Shown here in pieces: positions 16,298 to 23,854 of a DNA stretch of 36,789 nucleotides (position 1 is the stretch's first letter; each line of letters starts with the position of its first letter). Under the pieces are notes generated by a model. It was given only the letters and a program-made list of their open reading frames with translations, searched no databases and had not been told where the DNA came from. The translations under genes and the position numbers were made by a program. The DNA is from Bacillota bacterium (GTDB taxonomy: Bacteria; Bacillota; Limnochordia; DUMW01). The DNA is taken from contig DUMW01000116.1 in the NCBI GenBank assembly GCA_012839765.1, forward strand, positions 1 to 36,789, in the 5' to 3' direction.

Positions 16298-17692
16298 TTA
16301 CCAATAGATATCCCTGGTTCCGCTATTGATCCTCGCCAGGGCCTCTTCGATCTTTCGGACTTGGTTGCGGTTGTTAAGCTTATCCAGTTCCCCTTGGATA
16401 AACCGGCTTCCCAGTTCCCTTGTGGCCGGCGAGGCGTAATCGCACAGGTATTCCTGCAAAGTGAAGAGCGCGTTGGGCTGACAGACGTTTTGGATCTCCC
16501 CGGTTTTTGCCAATTCCATGAACCGGTCACCGGTGCGGCCTTGACGGTAACAGGCGGTGCAGAAGCTGGGCAGAAAACCCCGTTTCAACAGATCCTGGAC
16601 CACCTCATCTAAGGTGCGGTGATCTGCCACTTCGAATTGGGCCGAGTCCTCGTGGGCCTTTGCGTAGCCACCCACATCGGTGCGGGAGCCACCACTGATC
16701 TGGGAAACGCCCAGCTCTAAGAGTTCGCCCCGCAGCTGGGGTGTTTCCCGGGTGGAAATGATGATGCCTGTATAGGGCAGGGCTAAGCGGAATAGGGCCA
16801 CGATTTTCTTCAACTCATGATCCGTGACGAGGTGGGGGTAGTTTTCCAGGTTCACCCCCGGTGCCATCCGCAGCCTAGGTACAGAGACGGTGTGGGGTCC
16901 CACGCCAAATTCCTGTTCCAAATGATACGCGTGGAACAAAAGTCCCAATACTTCGTAACGGTAGTCATAAAGGCCGAAGAGGATTCCCAAGCCCACATCA
17001 TCGATTCCCCCCTCCATGGCCCGGTCCATGGCGAACAAATGCCATAGGTAGTCGTGCTTTGGACCCCTGGGATGCACCTTTTCATAGGTGTCCCGATGAT
17101 AGGTTTCCTGGAACAGTACGTAGGTGCCGATCCCTGCTTCTTTCAAAAGACGATATTCCTCCACCGTGGTCGCGGCAATATTCACATTGACCCGCCGGAT
17201 GATGCCTTTGTCCGCTGCGGTATCATAGATGGTGGAGATGGCATCCAAGACATATTCGATAGGGCAGTTTAGCGGATCTTCCCCTGCCTCCAAGGCCAAT
17301 CTCTTGTGGCCCATCTGTTCTAATAAGCGGACTTCCTCGGCGATCTCCTCCATGGTGAGGCTTTTACGGGAGATGGGGTTCTTGCAGCGATACCCACAAT
17401 AGGTGCAGCTGTTTACACAATAATTGCTGATGTATAGGGGTGCGAACAACACGATGCGGCTGCCGTAGATCCGTTGTTTTACCGCCCGGCTAGCTTGGAA
17501 TAGGGCTTCCTCCACCGCCGGGTCAGAGGATTGCAGGATCTGGGCAACCAATTCCAGGGACAAGGCACCTTCCCTTTCCACCGCATGGATTGCGGCCTGC
17601 AGTTCCTGGGGATCCAGAGGATTCTCTCTGGCCTCCTCGAGCAGTCCCCAAATCTTCTCGTCACTGATAAACCCTGTGTTATACTTGGACAT
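16298..17692 (-). CDS. hydG: [FeFe]-hydrogenase maturation radical SAM tyrosine lyase HydG
   Basis: 464 residues from ATG 17692, preceded by AGGAGGG. HydG cleaves tyrosine to p-cresol and supplies CO and cyanide for the H-cluster. The radical SAM motif is Cys92, Cys96, Cys99 (NYCVNSCTYCGYRC). The HydG-specific second cluster site is present near the C-terminus (FCTACYRQGRTGDRFM, then NVC), which binds the dangler iron cluster. The start overlaps the end of hydE by 14 nt, implying translational coupling. Length and motifs are those of a full HydG, not ThiH, which is shorter. Confidence 0.95.
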   Translation of the reverse strand: MSKYNTGFISDEKIWGLLEEARENPLDPQELQAAIHAVEREGALSLELVAQILQSSDPAVEEALFQASRAVKQRIYGSRIVLFAPLYISNYCVNSCTYCGYRCKNPISRKSLTMEEIAEEVRLLEQMGHKRLALEAGEDPLNCPIEYVLDAISTIYDTAADKGIIRRVNVNIAATTVEEYRLLKEAGIGTYVLFQETYHRDTYEKVHPRGPKHDYLWHLFAMDRAMEGGIDDVGLGILFGLYDYRYEVLGLLFHAYHLEQEFGVGPHTVSVPRLRMAPGVNLENYPHLVTDHELKKIVALFRLALPYTGIIISTRETPQLRGELLELGVSQISGGSRTDVGGYAKAHEDSAQFEVADHRTLDEVVQDLLKRGFLPSFCTACYRQGRTGDRFMELAKTGEIQNVCQPNALFTLQEYLCDYASPATRELGSRFIQGELDKLNNRNQVRKIEEALARINSGTRDIYW

Positions 17693-18689
17693 TTGCGTCC
17701 CTCCTGTAATAGTGGCCATGGTCCTGGGCAACAGTGCGGCCGAGTCCGCGGATCATGTCCTCGATTTCTTCGCGGACAGTAAGATGATTTGCCCGGGCGC
17801 CACGGCTTTTGCCCGGGTAAATCTCGTATTTCCTCCGGTAATGCAGGGGCGTGATATTGGGCATGATCACGTTGGCTCCAGCCCGAAGTGCCCTTTCCCT
17901 ACCCTTGGGATCGATGGTGGCCAGGGCCGTGGTGGCCGGCAGGTGAACGTCGGGCAGGACTAACCGGGTAAGGGCAACGGCGTTCAAGGTGATGTCCACG
18001 GAGCCCGGTGGTGTGGCCCCCAAGGGTGTATTGGGGTGGGGAATGAAAACTCCGATGCCTACCATCGCCGGTGCAAATTCTTTCATGAAGAGAATGTCCG
18101 CGGCGATGGTCTCCAGCCCCTGTCCGGGTAGCCCCACCATGATGCCTGTGCCCACCTGGTAGCCCAGTTCCTTCAGGGTATAGAGGGCGCCAATCCGGGA
18201 CCGATAGCTTCCCCGGGGGTGCAGTCGGGCGTAGAGATCTGGGTCGATGGTTTCGTGCTTTAACAAATAGCGATCGGCCCCGGCTTGCCGGAATTGGGCC
18301 AGTTCCTCCTTGGGGCGCTCTCCCAAGGAAAGGGTTACCGCCACGCCCATTTGTTTGATCTCCCGGACGATGGTACAGATTTTGTCCACATCGTACCAAG
18401 GGTCTTCCCCTGACTGGAGGACGATGGTTTTATATCCTGCGGCAGTCCCGATCCGGGCTGCCTGGAGGATCTCTTCTACACTCATTCGGTACCGCAGTAG
18501 CCGGCGATTGTCCCGCCGCAATCCGCAGTAAACGCAGTTTCTTACACAGTAGTTGGAAAACTCGATAATCCCCCGTAGATGGACTGCCTCTCCTAAGGTT
18601 TCTTTGCGGATGCGGTCTGCCTCTGCCCACAGCTTTTCCTGTTCCTGCCCCCGGGCCTGGAGCCTGTCAATGAGGTCCTGTTTGGTCAT
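17679..18689 (-). CDS. hydE: [FeFe]-hydrogenase maturation radical SAM enzyme HydE
   Basis: 336 residues. HydE acts after HydG, converting the Fe(CO)2CN synthon toward the diiron centre. The radical SAM motif is Cys48, Cys52, Cys55 (SNYCVRNCVYCGLRRDN). Other family marks are LQSGEDPWYD, SLGERPKEELAQFRQAGADRYLLKHET and FIPHPNTPLG. No second cluster cysteines are visible in the C-terminus, which is acceptable in this family. ATG 18689 has GAGG 8 nt upstream and lies just after the stop of the TM1266-type gene. Confidence 0.95.
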   Translation of the reverse strand: MTKQDLIDRLQARGQEQEKLWAEADRIRKETLGEAVHLRGIIEFSNYCVRNCVYCGLRRDNRRLLRYRMSVEEILQAARIGTAAGYKTIVLQSGEDPWYDVDKICTIVREIKQMGVAVTLSLGERPKEELAQFRQAGADRYLLKHETIDPDLYARLHPRGSYRSRIGALYTLKELGYQVGTGIMVGLPGQGLETIAADILFMKEFAPAMVGIGVFIPHPNTPLGATPPGSVDITLNAVALTRLVLPDVHLPATTALATIDPKGRERALRAGANVIMPNITPLHYRRKYEIYPGKSRGARANHLTVREEIEDMIRGLGRTVAQDHGHYYRRDANVQV

Positions 18690-18699
18690 GGTTCTTGCC

Positions 18700-18954
18700 T
18701 CAATTCTTTTTGGTAATCAGGCCGGTCTTCACCTTCACACCGGGGATGGTGCCAAGTTTCCCACTGAGGGCACCGATTTCGTCGGTGGAGCCGTCTAAAA
18801 TGAGGGCGATGACCGAGACGCCTTCCTGGCGATAGGGTACCCCCATTCGCCCCACGATGATTTCCCCGTATTCACTCAGTAACCTGTTGACCCGTTCTGC
18901 TGCTTCCTGACGATTCTCAATGACGATACCCAACACACCGATACCTTGTGTCAT
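18700..18954 (-). CDS. TM1266-family iron-only hydrogenase system regulator
   Basis: 84 residues from ATG 18954, with AAGGAGG at ideal spacing; the longer open frame to 19041 runs through the terminator hairpin and is not used. The protein is a small ferredoxin-like/ACT-like fold (IGVLGIVIENRQEAAERVNRLLSEYGEIIVGRMGVP, then VSVIALILDGSTDEIGALSGKLG). The family is found next to hydE/hydG and resembles the NikR C-terminal ligand-binding domain, but lacks a DNA-binding domain. It is the first gene of the maturation operon; its molecular role is not established. Confidence 0.9.
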   Translation of the reverse strand: MTQGIGVLGIVIENRQEAAERVNRLLSEYGEIIVGRMGVPYRQEGVSVIALILDGSTDEIGALSGKLGTIPGVKVKTGLITKKN

Positions 18955-19151
18955 CTTGTTACCTCCTTGGGAAAAATAAAAAAGCGCCTTGACAAGGTCA
19001 GCAATAGACACCTTGCCAAAGCGCAGCGCACGTCGCTCCATCGATGTCGATTGCCCCTCAACTCAGAAAGACCTTGTCTTAGGGATCGTTGTCCTGTTGT
19101 GCCCGCCATCTAGCCGTAGCCCGACGACCGGCAAGTTGTGAAAAGTATCAC
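18955..19151 (-). promoter_or_regulatory. Structured attenuator leader of the hyd maturation operon
   Basis: The RNA from the predicted start (about 19151) to the first gene is roughly 200 nt. It holds a local hairpin AAGAC-AAG-GTCTT inside a CCCT/AGGG stem (about 19087-19054). The nine bases GACAAGGTC (19078-19070) are perfectly complementary to GACCTTGTC (18999-18991) in the terminator's 3' arm, forming a candidate antiterminator. I do not recognise any known riboswitch or T-box consensus. Confidence 0.6.
18972..19024 (-). terminator. Attenuating terminator ahead of the TM1266-type gene
   Basis: A continuous 15-bp stem with two G-U pairs (19024-19010 with 18998-18984) around an 11-nt loop is followed by TTTTTTATTTTT. 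It lies between the promoter and the operon, ending 18 nt before the ATG, so it must regulate rather than end the operon. Confidence 0.85.
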
Positions 19152-19157
19152 GATCAC

Positions 19158-19186
19158 TTTATACCATATTTTTGGAGAAAAAGCAA
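19158..19186 (-). promoter_or_regulatory. Promoter of the hyd maturation operon
   Basis: On the minus strand TTGCTT (19186-19181), exactly 17 bases, TATAAA (19163-19158), with an extended TGG before the -10. Start near 19151. Confidence 0.75.
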
Positions 19187-20010
19187 CCCCCGAAAAAACT
19201 CACGCACCGATCTTACCTACAAATCGTGACATTGTGGCTATCTTCCGATCCTTTCTCAAGGGTGGCTTGCCGGTTGAACGTGTGCGCTGAAGGGATGACC
19301 AACGAGACGGGAGCAGCGGCAATCCATACTTTAAGGGTGTCGTCGTGGTTACTAGGCGCAGAAAACACCCATCGTAGACGTTTGAAAGATGGCGTATATT
19401 TGGGATGCGACACTGGTCACTACTATTGTGAAGTCCGGCACGAATCGTCGGTACACAGCCAGCATCATCCCTTAACAGTCATCGTATACCAATACCGGTT
19501 TGGGTCTTGGAGAAGTTCGACGAATGTTTCAGCCAGAATGTCGTTGAAGGGAGGTCTCTGCGAGGAAACAGTTAGACCGCATGAAAACGATCAAGGGTGG
19601 TGCTTGTCACATACCAGGATGGTTAGTGGTGACATCCGCCGAATCCTGAAAAACTGCAGGCGCTTAAAGGAGTTTTCCACCACGGTGGAGCTGCTTGTTC
19701 TCAAGAAGCTGTCAAAGGTCCCAAAGGACAAAGCGGCCCCTTTGTTCTGGGCTAGTTTCCTTTTTCTCTAACGGTGAAATCAGTTAAAGAAACGGTTTAC
19801 CATCGAAGAAGACTTCACTATGATGGGTCTGGCTTCGGTTGGGAAGCCTGTGGGATCCGGAAGGTGAAAAACTAACGCCGGTTTCTGTTACGGGCTGTAC
19901 AGGTGATGGTACCGGTGGGACTTGTGGGTCTATGCAGGCCCACTGTCGCTAGCTTTGTGGCCAGGAACCGGTAGGGAAGTCAGGCCTTCGTAATAACCCC
20001 AATTGTTCTG
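19187..20010. other. Gene-poor interval between the hyd operon and fprA
   Basis: A 199-codon plus-strand frame (19172-19771) begins inside the hyd promoter, has no ribosome binding site and an amino-acid composition like random translation (many Cys, His, Trp, Ser); I do not call it. Local hairpins exist: GGACAAAG/CTTTGTTC near 19727-19748, GGCTTC/GAAGCC (19831-19848) and GTGGGTC/GGCCCAC (19924-19943). No gene is supported. Confidence 0.5.
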
Positions 20011-20039
20011 TTGACAAGGGACACCATCCAGTCTAAACT
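20011..20039 (+). promoter_or_regulatory. Promoter of the fprA operon
   Basis: TTGACA (20011-20016), 17 bases, TAAACT (20034-20039). The start would fall near 20046, inside the palindromic operator. Confidence 0.65.
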
Positions 20040-20042
20040 ACT

Positions 20043-20061
20043 AGTAATCATTATCATTACT
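20043..20061. promoter_or_regulatory. Fur/PerR-like operator at the fprA transcription start
   Basis: AGTAATCAT-T-ATCATTACT is a 19-bp palindrome with one mismatched pair. It is close to the classical Fur box and related in shape to the PerR box. Lying 4 bases after the -10, it would block transcription when occupied, fitting iron- or peroxide-responsive control of an oxygen-defence operon. Confidence 0.6.
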
Positions 20062-20103
20062 GGTGTTTCTTGGCGGGACACTAACTGCAAAGGAGAGTCA
20101 GAT

Positions 20104-21324
20104 ATGTATACAGGCCCTTATTCAGCAATCAAAGTTAGTGATCACGTCTACTGGGTTGGTGCCATCGATTGGACGGTTAGGGACTTTCACGGATACGCTA
20201 CGGAACGGGGGAGTACATATAACGCTTATCTCATCCTGGGAGATAAGATCACCCTGATCGACACCGTGGAACCAGAGTTTAAGAACCAACTGTTGGCCCG
20301 GATTTCTTCGGTGATCGAGCCGAGCAGGATCGATTATATTATCTCCAATCACTCGGAACCGGATCATGCAGGGGCTCTGGCGGAGGTGGCGGCCCTGGTG
20401 CAGCCGGAGAAGATCTTTGCGTCCAAGATGGGGGTGCGGAACCTGCAGGCCCATTTCCATCAGCCCCTGAATTTAGTACCTGTGGCGACGGGGGACAAGC
20501 TGTCATTGGGGAATCTCACCTTGGAGTTCATCGAGACCCGGATGCTGCACTGGCCTGACAGCATGTTTACCTTCTTGGTGGAGGATGGGGTGTTGTTTTC
20601 CAGTGACGCCTTCGGTATGCATCTGGCCAGCAATGCCCGGTTTGACGATCAGATCGATGATTGGGAATATGAAGCGGTGAAGTACTACGCCAATATCCTG
20701 CTTCCCTATTCGGGACTGGTCCCAGAACTGTTGGATGAAGTGGCCGCCATGAATCTGCCGATCAAAATCATTGCTCCGGCCCATGGTTTCATCTGGCGCA
20801 AGGACCTACAAACCATTCAGTCTCTGTATCGCCGCTGGGCAGAACAGAAGCCCACCAAGAAAGTGGTAGTGGCCTATGATACCATGTGGGGTAGTACCGC
20901 CAAGATGGCCGATGCCATTATGGAAGGTCTTTGGTCCGGTGGTGTCGAACCTAAGGGAATGGATCTGCGGGTAACCCACCGCAGTGATGTGGTGGCGGAG
21001 CTTTTGGAAGCCGGTGGATTGATCATCGGAACATCCACCCTGAATAACGGCCTCCTCCCCAGGGTAGGGGAACTACTTACTTACATCAAGGGTTTGCGTC
21101 CCAGAAACTTACAGACCTTTGTCTTTGGTTCCTATGGCTGGAGTGGAGAAGCGGTAGGTCAAGTGGAAAAGTTATTTGACGAGATGGGCCTGGGTGTCTT
21201 CCGCGAGGGGATTCGGTCCTGGTATGTGCCCAATCAGGAAGTCCTGGAGGCCTGTTTCAACGCTGGTCAGGAATTTGCAGCCCAGCTGCTGGAGACAATT
21301 AGAAGAGAGGAGGGAAATGCATGA
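20104..21324 (+). CDS. fprA: A-type flavoprotein (flavodiiron protein) FprA
   Basis: 406 residues from ATG 20104, after AAGGAG. Flavodiiron proteins reduce O2 to water, or NO to N2O, at a diiron site next to FMN. The metallo-beta-lactamase-like domain has all expected iron ligands: His83, Glu85, Asp87 (NHSEPDHAG), His149, Asp168 and His227. The flavodoxin domain begins near residue 253 ([19 protein letters not shown]) with later FMN loops ([22 protein letters not shown]). The frame is open upstream to 20011, but that part contains the promoter and operator. It overlaps the rubredoxin start by 4 nt and forms a complete electron-transfer unit with the two genes downstream. Confidence 0.95.
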   Translation: MYTGPYSAIKVSDHVYWVGAIDWTVRDFHGYATERGSTYNAYLILGDKITLIDTVEPEFKNQLLARISSVIEPSRIDYIISNHSEPDHAGALAEVAALVQPEKIFASKMGVRNLQAHFHQPLNLVPVATGDKLSLGNLTLEFIETRMLHWPDSMFTFLVEDGVLFSSDAFGMHLASNARFDDQIDDWEYEAVKYYANILLPYSGLVPELLDEVAAMNLPIKIIAPAHGFIWRKDLQTIQSLYRRWAEQKPTKKVVVAYDTMWGSTAKMADAIMEGLWSGGVEPKGMDLRVTHRSDVVAELLEAGGLIIGTSTLNNGLLPRVGELLTYIKGLRPRNLQTFVFGSYGWSGEAVGQVEKLFDEMGLGVFREGIRSWYVPNQEVLEACFNAGQEFAAQLLETIRREEGNA

Positions 21325-21482
21325 CAAAGTACGAATGCACACTCTGCGGGTATATCTATGATCCTGAGGTAGGCGATCCCGATAACGGTGTGGAGCCAGG
21401 CACCGCGTTTGAGGATCTGCCTGAGGATTGGGTGTGTCCCCTGTGTGGGGCGGGAAAGGACGAGTTTGAGCCGGTAGAATGA
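21321..21482 (+). CDS. Rubredoxin
   Basis: 53 residues. ATG 21321 overlaps the fprA stop (ATGA), with GAGGAGGG upstream. The four cysteine ligands are Cys6, Cys9, Cys39 and Cys42 ([10 protein letters not shown] and [12 protein letters not shown]), with the usual aromatic core and EDLPEDW. It carries a single Fe(Cys)4 centre and most likely donates electrons to FprA. Confidence 0.95.
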   Translation: MTKYECTLCGYIYDPEVGDPDNGVEPGTAFEDLPEDWVCPLCGAGKDEFEPVE

Positions 21483-21510
21483 AGGGGGTAGGCGGCGGCA
21501 AGACAGCCGC
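21481..21510 (+). promoter_or_regulatory. Ribosome binding site separated from its start by a hairpin
   Basis: AAGGGGGTAGG (21482-21492) is too far from ATG 21517 for normal use. GCGGC/GCCGC (21495-21499 with 21506-21510) can form a small hairpin that brings it to about 8 nt. No other Shine-Dalgarno sequence is nearby. Confidence 0.4.
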
Positions 21511-21516
21511 GATGCT

Positions 21517-22197
21517 ATGGATATAAAAGCCCTGTGGCAATTGTCCTATGGTCTGTATGTTGTAAGCAGCAAAGGCGATGACGTGATAAACGGGCAGATC
21601 GCGAATACAGGTTTTCAGATCACAGCAGAACCGGTCTGTGTGGCAGTGGCGATAAATAAGCAGAACTATACCCACTCCCTCATCAAGGCCAGTGGGTTGT
21701 TTACCCTGTCCGTCCTTTCCCTAGATACTCCCATGGAGCTGATTGGCAAGTTTGGCTTTCAATCAGGCCGGGACACGGATAAGTTCGCCGGATTGAACTA
21801 TGGATTAAGCCCGGCCGGGGTGCCCTATTTGAAGGATTACACCCTGGGCTGGCTCGGTTTGAAGCTGATCGGTCAACACGATTACTACACCCACACCATC
21901 TTTGTGGGAGAATTGACCGACGCAGAGGTGTTGATGGAGGGCATACCGTTGACCTATGCCCACTATTACGCGGTGAAGGGTGGCACTGCTCCCAAAACGG
22001 CCCCCACATACCGCCAGCCAGAAGAGCGGATTTCCGAGGGAGCCTACCGCTGTACGGTGTGTGGTTACGTTTACAACCCCAAGAATGGGGATCCCGCGGC
22101 CAAGATTCCGCCCGGTACGGCTTTCGCTGACTTACCCGAGGATTGGGTATGTCCTGTTTGTAAGGCTAAGAAGGACAAGTTTGAACCTGTTGGGTAA
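21517..22197 (+). CDS. hrb: High-molecular-weight rubredoxin (flavin reductase-rubredoxin fusion)
   Basis: 226 residues. Residues 1-155 are a flavin reductase-like FMN-binding domain ([57 protein letters not shown]). Residues 172-226 are a complete rubredoxin with [10 protein letters not shown] and [15 protein letters not shown]. The same fusion (Hrb) is known next to fprA in the acetogen Moorella, where it passes electrons from NADH to FprA; the same role is inferred here. It is the third gene of the operon. The start lacks a close ribosome binding site, as noted in the preceding entry. Confidence 0.92.
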   Translation: MDIKALWQLSYGLYVVSSKGDDVINGQIANTGFQITAEPVCVAVAINKQNYTHSLIKASGLFTLSVLSLDTPMELIGKFGFQSGRDTDKFAGLNYGLSPAGVPYLKDYTLGWLGLKLIGQHDYYTHTIFVGELTDAEVLMEGIPLTYAHYYAVKGGTAPKTAPTYRQPEERISEGAYRCTVCGYVYNPKNGDPAAKIPPGTAFADLPEDWVCPVCKAKKDKFEPVG

Positions 22198-22203
22198 ACC
22201 TTT

Positions 22204-22230
22204 GGGGGCCCAGGAAAGTGACTGGGCCCT
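22204..22230 (+). terminator. Hairpin after hrb
   Basis: GGGCCCAG (22206-22213) pairs perfectly with CTGGGCCC (22222-22229) around an 8-nt loop, 9 bases after the stop. Only a short mixed T/A tract follows, so it is a weak or Rho-assisted terminator. Confidence 0.5.
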
Positions 22231-22302
22231 ACTTAACATTACATATGAAGCTGGACACTCCGGAATCTTGTTCAGACGTCCTATGCTTCGGCTGCGGACG
22301 CT

Positions 22303-23580
22303 CTAATGGTAAGAATCGTTGTTTTCCTCTTCAAAGGGCAATTCCCCTTCGTAGTTAGGATACTCGATGAGGTGCCCCTCCCAAGTACGGATTAGCACAT
22401 GGTCCTTACCCCAGGATACCACGTAGTTAGGCAAGATCGGTGTCTTGCCGTATCCGCCCGGTGCATTGACGATATAGGTGGGGATGGCCATGCCGCTGGT
22501 ATAACCCCGCAGTTTCTCCATGATCTCGAAGCCTGTTTCCACTTTACAACGAAAATGAGTGGTACCTCGTACGTGTTTGGCATGGAAAATATAATAGGGT
22601 CGAACACGAATCCGCAGTAGTTCATGGCACAGTTTTTTCATGACATGGACATCGTTGTTGACCCCATTCAAGAGCACGGCCTGATTGCCTAGGGGGATTC
22701 CCTGGCGGCTGAGTCGGTCACAAGCCGTAGCTGCTTCTCTGGTGATCTCCTTAGGATGATTAAAATGCGTATTCAAGAAAACTGGATGATATTTTCCGAT
22801 AATCTCGCATAGTTGAGGGGTTATCCGTTGGGGCAGTGTGACCGGTGTCCGGGAACCGAGACGGATGATCTCCACATGTTCGATTCCCCGCAGTTCACCC
22901 AAGAGCCAGTCCAAAGTCTCATCGGACAGCATCAAAGCGTCGCCACCGGTTAACAGGACATCCCTGATCTCCGGGTTGTCCTTGACATACTGTAGTGCCC
23001 GGGCTAAGTCTTCCTTGGTCATGTGGGTGTCCTGTTCTCCGATGAGACGCCGGCGCTGACAATGCCGGCAATACATGGCACACTGGTTGGTTACCTTGAT
23101 GATTAACCGGTCGGGATAACGCCTGGTGACCCCCGGAACCGGTGAAGTGTACTCTTCGGCCATGGGATCCAATTGACCGACGGGTACTTCCTCCAAGGCC
23201 GAGGGGACTGACATCAGCTTGATGGGGTCCCGGGGATCTTCCGGATCGATTAGAGAGGCATAATAAGGAGAGATGCTCCAACGATATTGCTTCCCCACCC
23301 GTTCGATGGCCTCTGCTTCCCCATCGGAAAGCCTGATGATCTCCCTCAAGACCTCAACAGATTTGATGCGGTTTCTCATCTGCCAACGCCAATCCTGCCA
23401 CTGTTCTTCGGTAGCATGCAGGAGTTTCTTGATTCTGGCCTGGTTTTCCCGAATCTGTTCTTCTGCTCGAAAACCAGTGACGATACTCTTTTCCGCCTCC
23501 AGATAGTCGGTGATGCGTTCCCGCAGTTGCTTGGCACGTTCTTGAGCAAGTTCCTGAGAACTCTTGTTTCTTGGGTCCAT
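22303..23580 (-). CDS. eam: Glutamate 2,3-aminomutase (KamA-family radical SAM/PLP enzyme)
   Basis: 425 residues; GGGAGG lies 8 nt before ATG 23580. The radical SAM cysteines are Cys167, Cys171 and Cys174 (CAMYCRHCQRRR). The PLP lysine is Lys379 in APGGYGKTP, and SRTPVTLPQRIT and TGGDALML are family marks. Lysine 2,3-aminomutase uses two aspartates to hold the substrate's distal amino group (in the CDL...HFR and VDAPGG motifs). Here these are Lys335 (HAKHVRGTTHFR) and Asn372 (YIVNAPGG), the replacement reported for glutamate 2,3-aminomutase. The product would be beta-glutamate, a known compatible solute. It is divergent from the racemase operon. Confidence 0.85.
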   Translation of the reverse strand: MDPRNKSSQELAQERAKQLRERITDYLEAEKSIVTGFRAEEQIRENQARIKKLLHATEEQWQDWRWQMRNRIKSVEVLREIIRLSDGEAEAIERVGKQYRWSISPYYASLIDPEDPRDPIKLMSVPSALEEVPVGQLDPMAEEYTSPVPGVTRRYPDRLIIKVTNQCAMYCRHCQRRRLIGEQDTHMTKEDLARALQYVKDNPEIRDVLLTGGDALMLSDETLDWLLGELRGIEHVEIIRLGSRTPVTLPQRITPQLCEIIGKYHPVFLNTHFNHPKEITREAATACDRLSRQGIPLGNQAVLLNGVNNDVHVMKKLCHELLRIRVRPYYIFHAKHVRGTTHFRCKVETGFEIMEKLRGYTSGMAIPTYIVNAPGGYGKTPILPNYVVSWGKDHVLIRTWEGHLIEYPNYEGELPFEEENNDSYH

Positions 23581-23627
23581 TTTTATGACCTCCCTGCGAT
23601 GGAGTGTCCAGCTTTGGAACGGTCCCT

Positions 23628-23656
23628 ATTCTAACACAGAGGGACAAACAGGGCAA
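23628..23656 (-). promoter_or_regulatory. Promoter of the aminomutase gene
   Basis: On the minus strand TTGCCC (23656-23651), 17 bases, TAGAAT (23633-23628). The start would be near 23621, about 40 nt before the ATG. Confidence 0.6.
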
Positions 23657-23785
23657 ATTGGGGTAATCTGTACGGGGAAAGTCAACTTTTCTGCGAACCT
23701 GCTCTTTTCTAATAACCCTTCCGGTAGATCTCTACGGTGCTTGTCAGTAGGCCTTGACAGGGTGCAAGGCCGCACCGGATTGTCC

Positions 23786-23814
23786 TTGACACTGGCAAAT
23801 TCTTGTCGGACAAT
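23786..23814 (+). promoter_or_regulatory. Possible promoter of the racemase operon
   Basis: TTGACA (23786-23791), 17 bases, GACAAT (23809-23814). It is embedded in inverted repeats, CCTTGAC/GTCAAGG and TTGTCC/GGACAA (about 23781-23823), that could be an operator or RNA hairpin. A second TTGACA lies at about 23754. Confidence 0.45.
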
Positions 23815-23854
23815 AGGGTCAAGGAGTGCAGGATTTTGGCCCATAGGTGATAGC

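Noticed and set aside
19172-19771. 199-codon plus-strand open frame
   Set aside because: It starts inside the hyd operon promoter, has no ribosome binding site and an amino-acid composition like random translation.
19831-19990. Possible cobalamin-type riboswitch before fprA
   Set aside because: A few words such as GGCCCACTGT and AAGTCAGGCC recall the B12 box, but the order and conserved core are not met, and fprA has a full promoter downstream of it.
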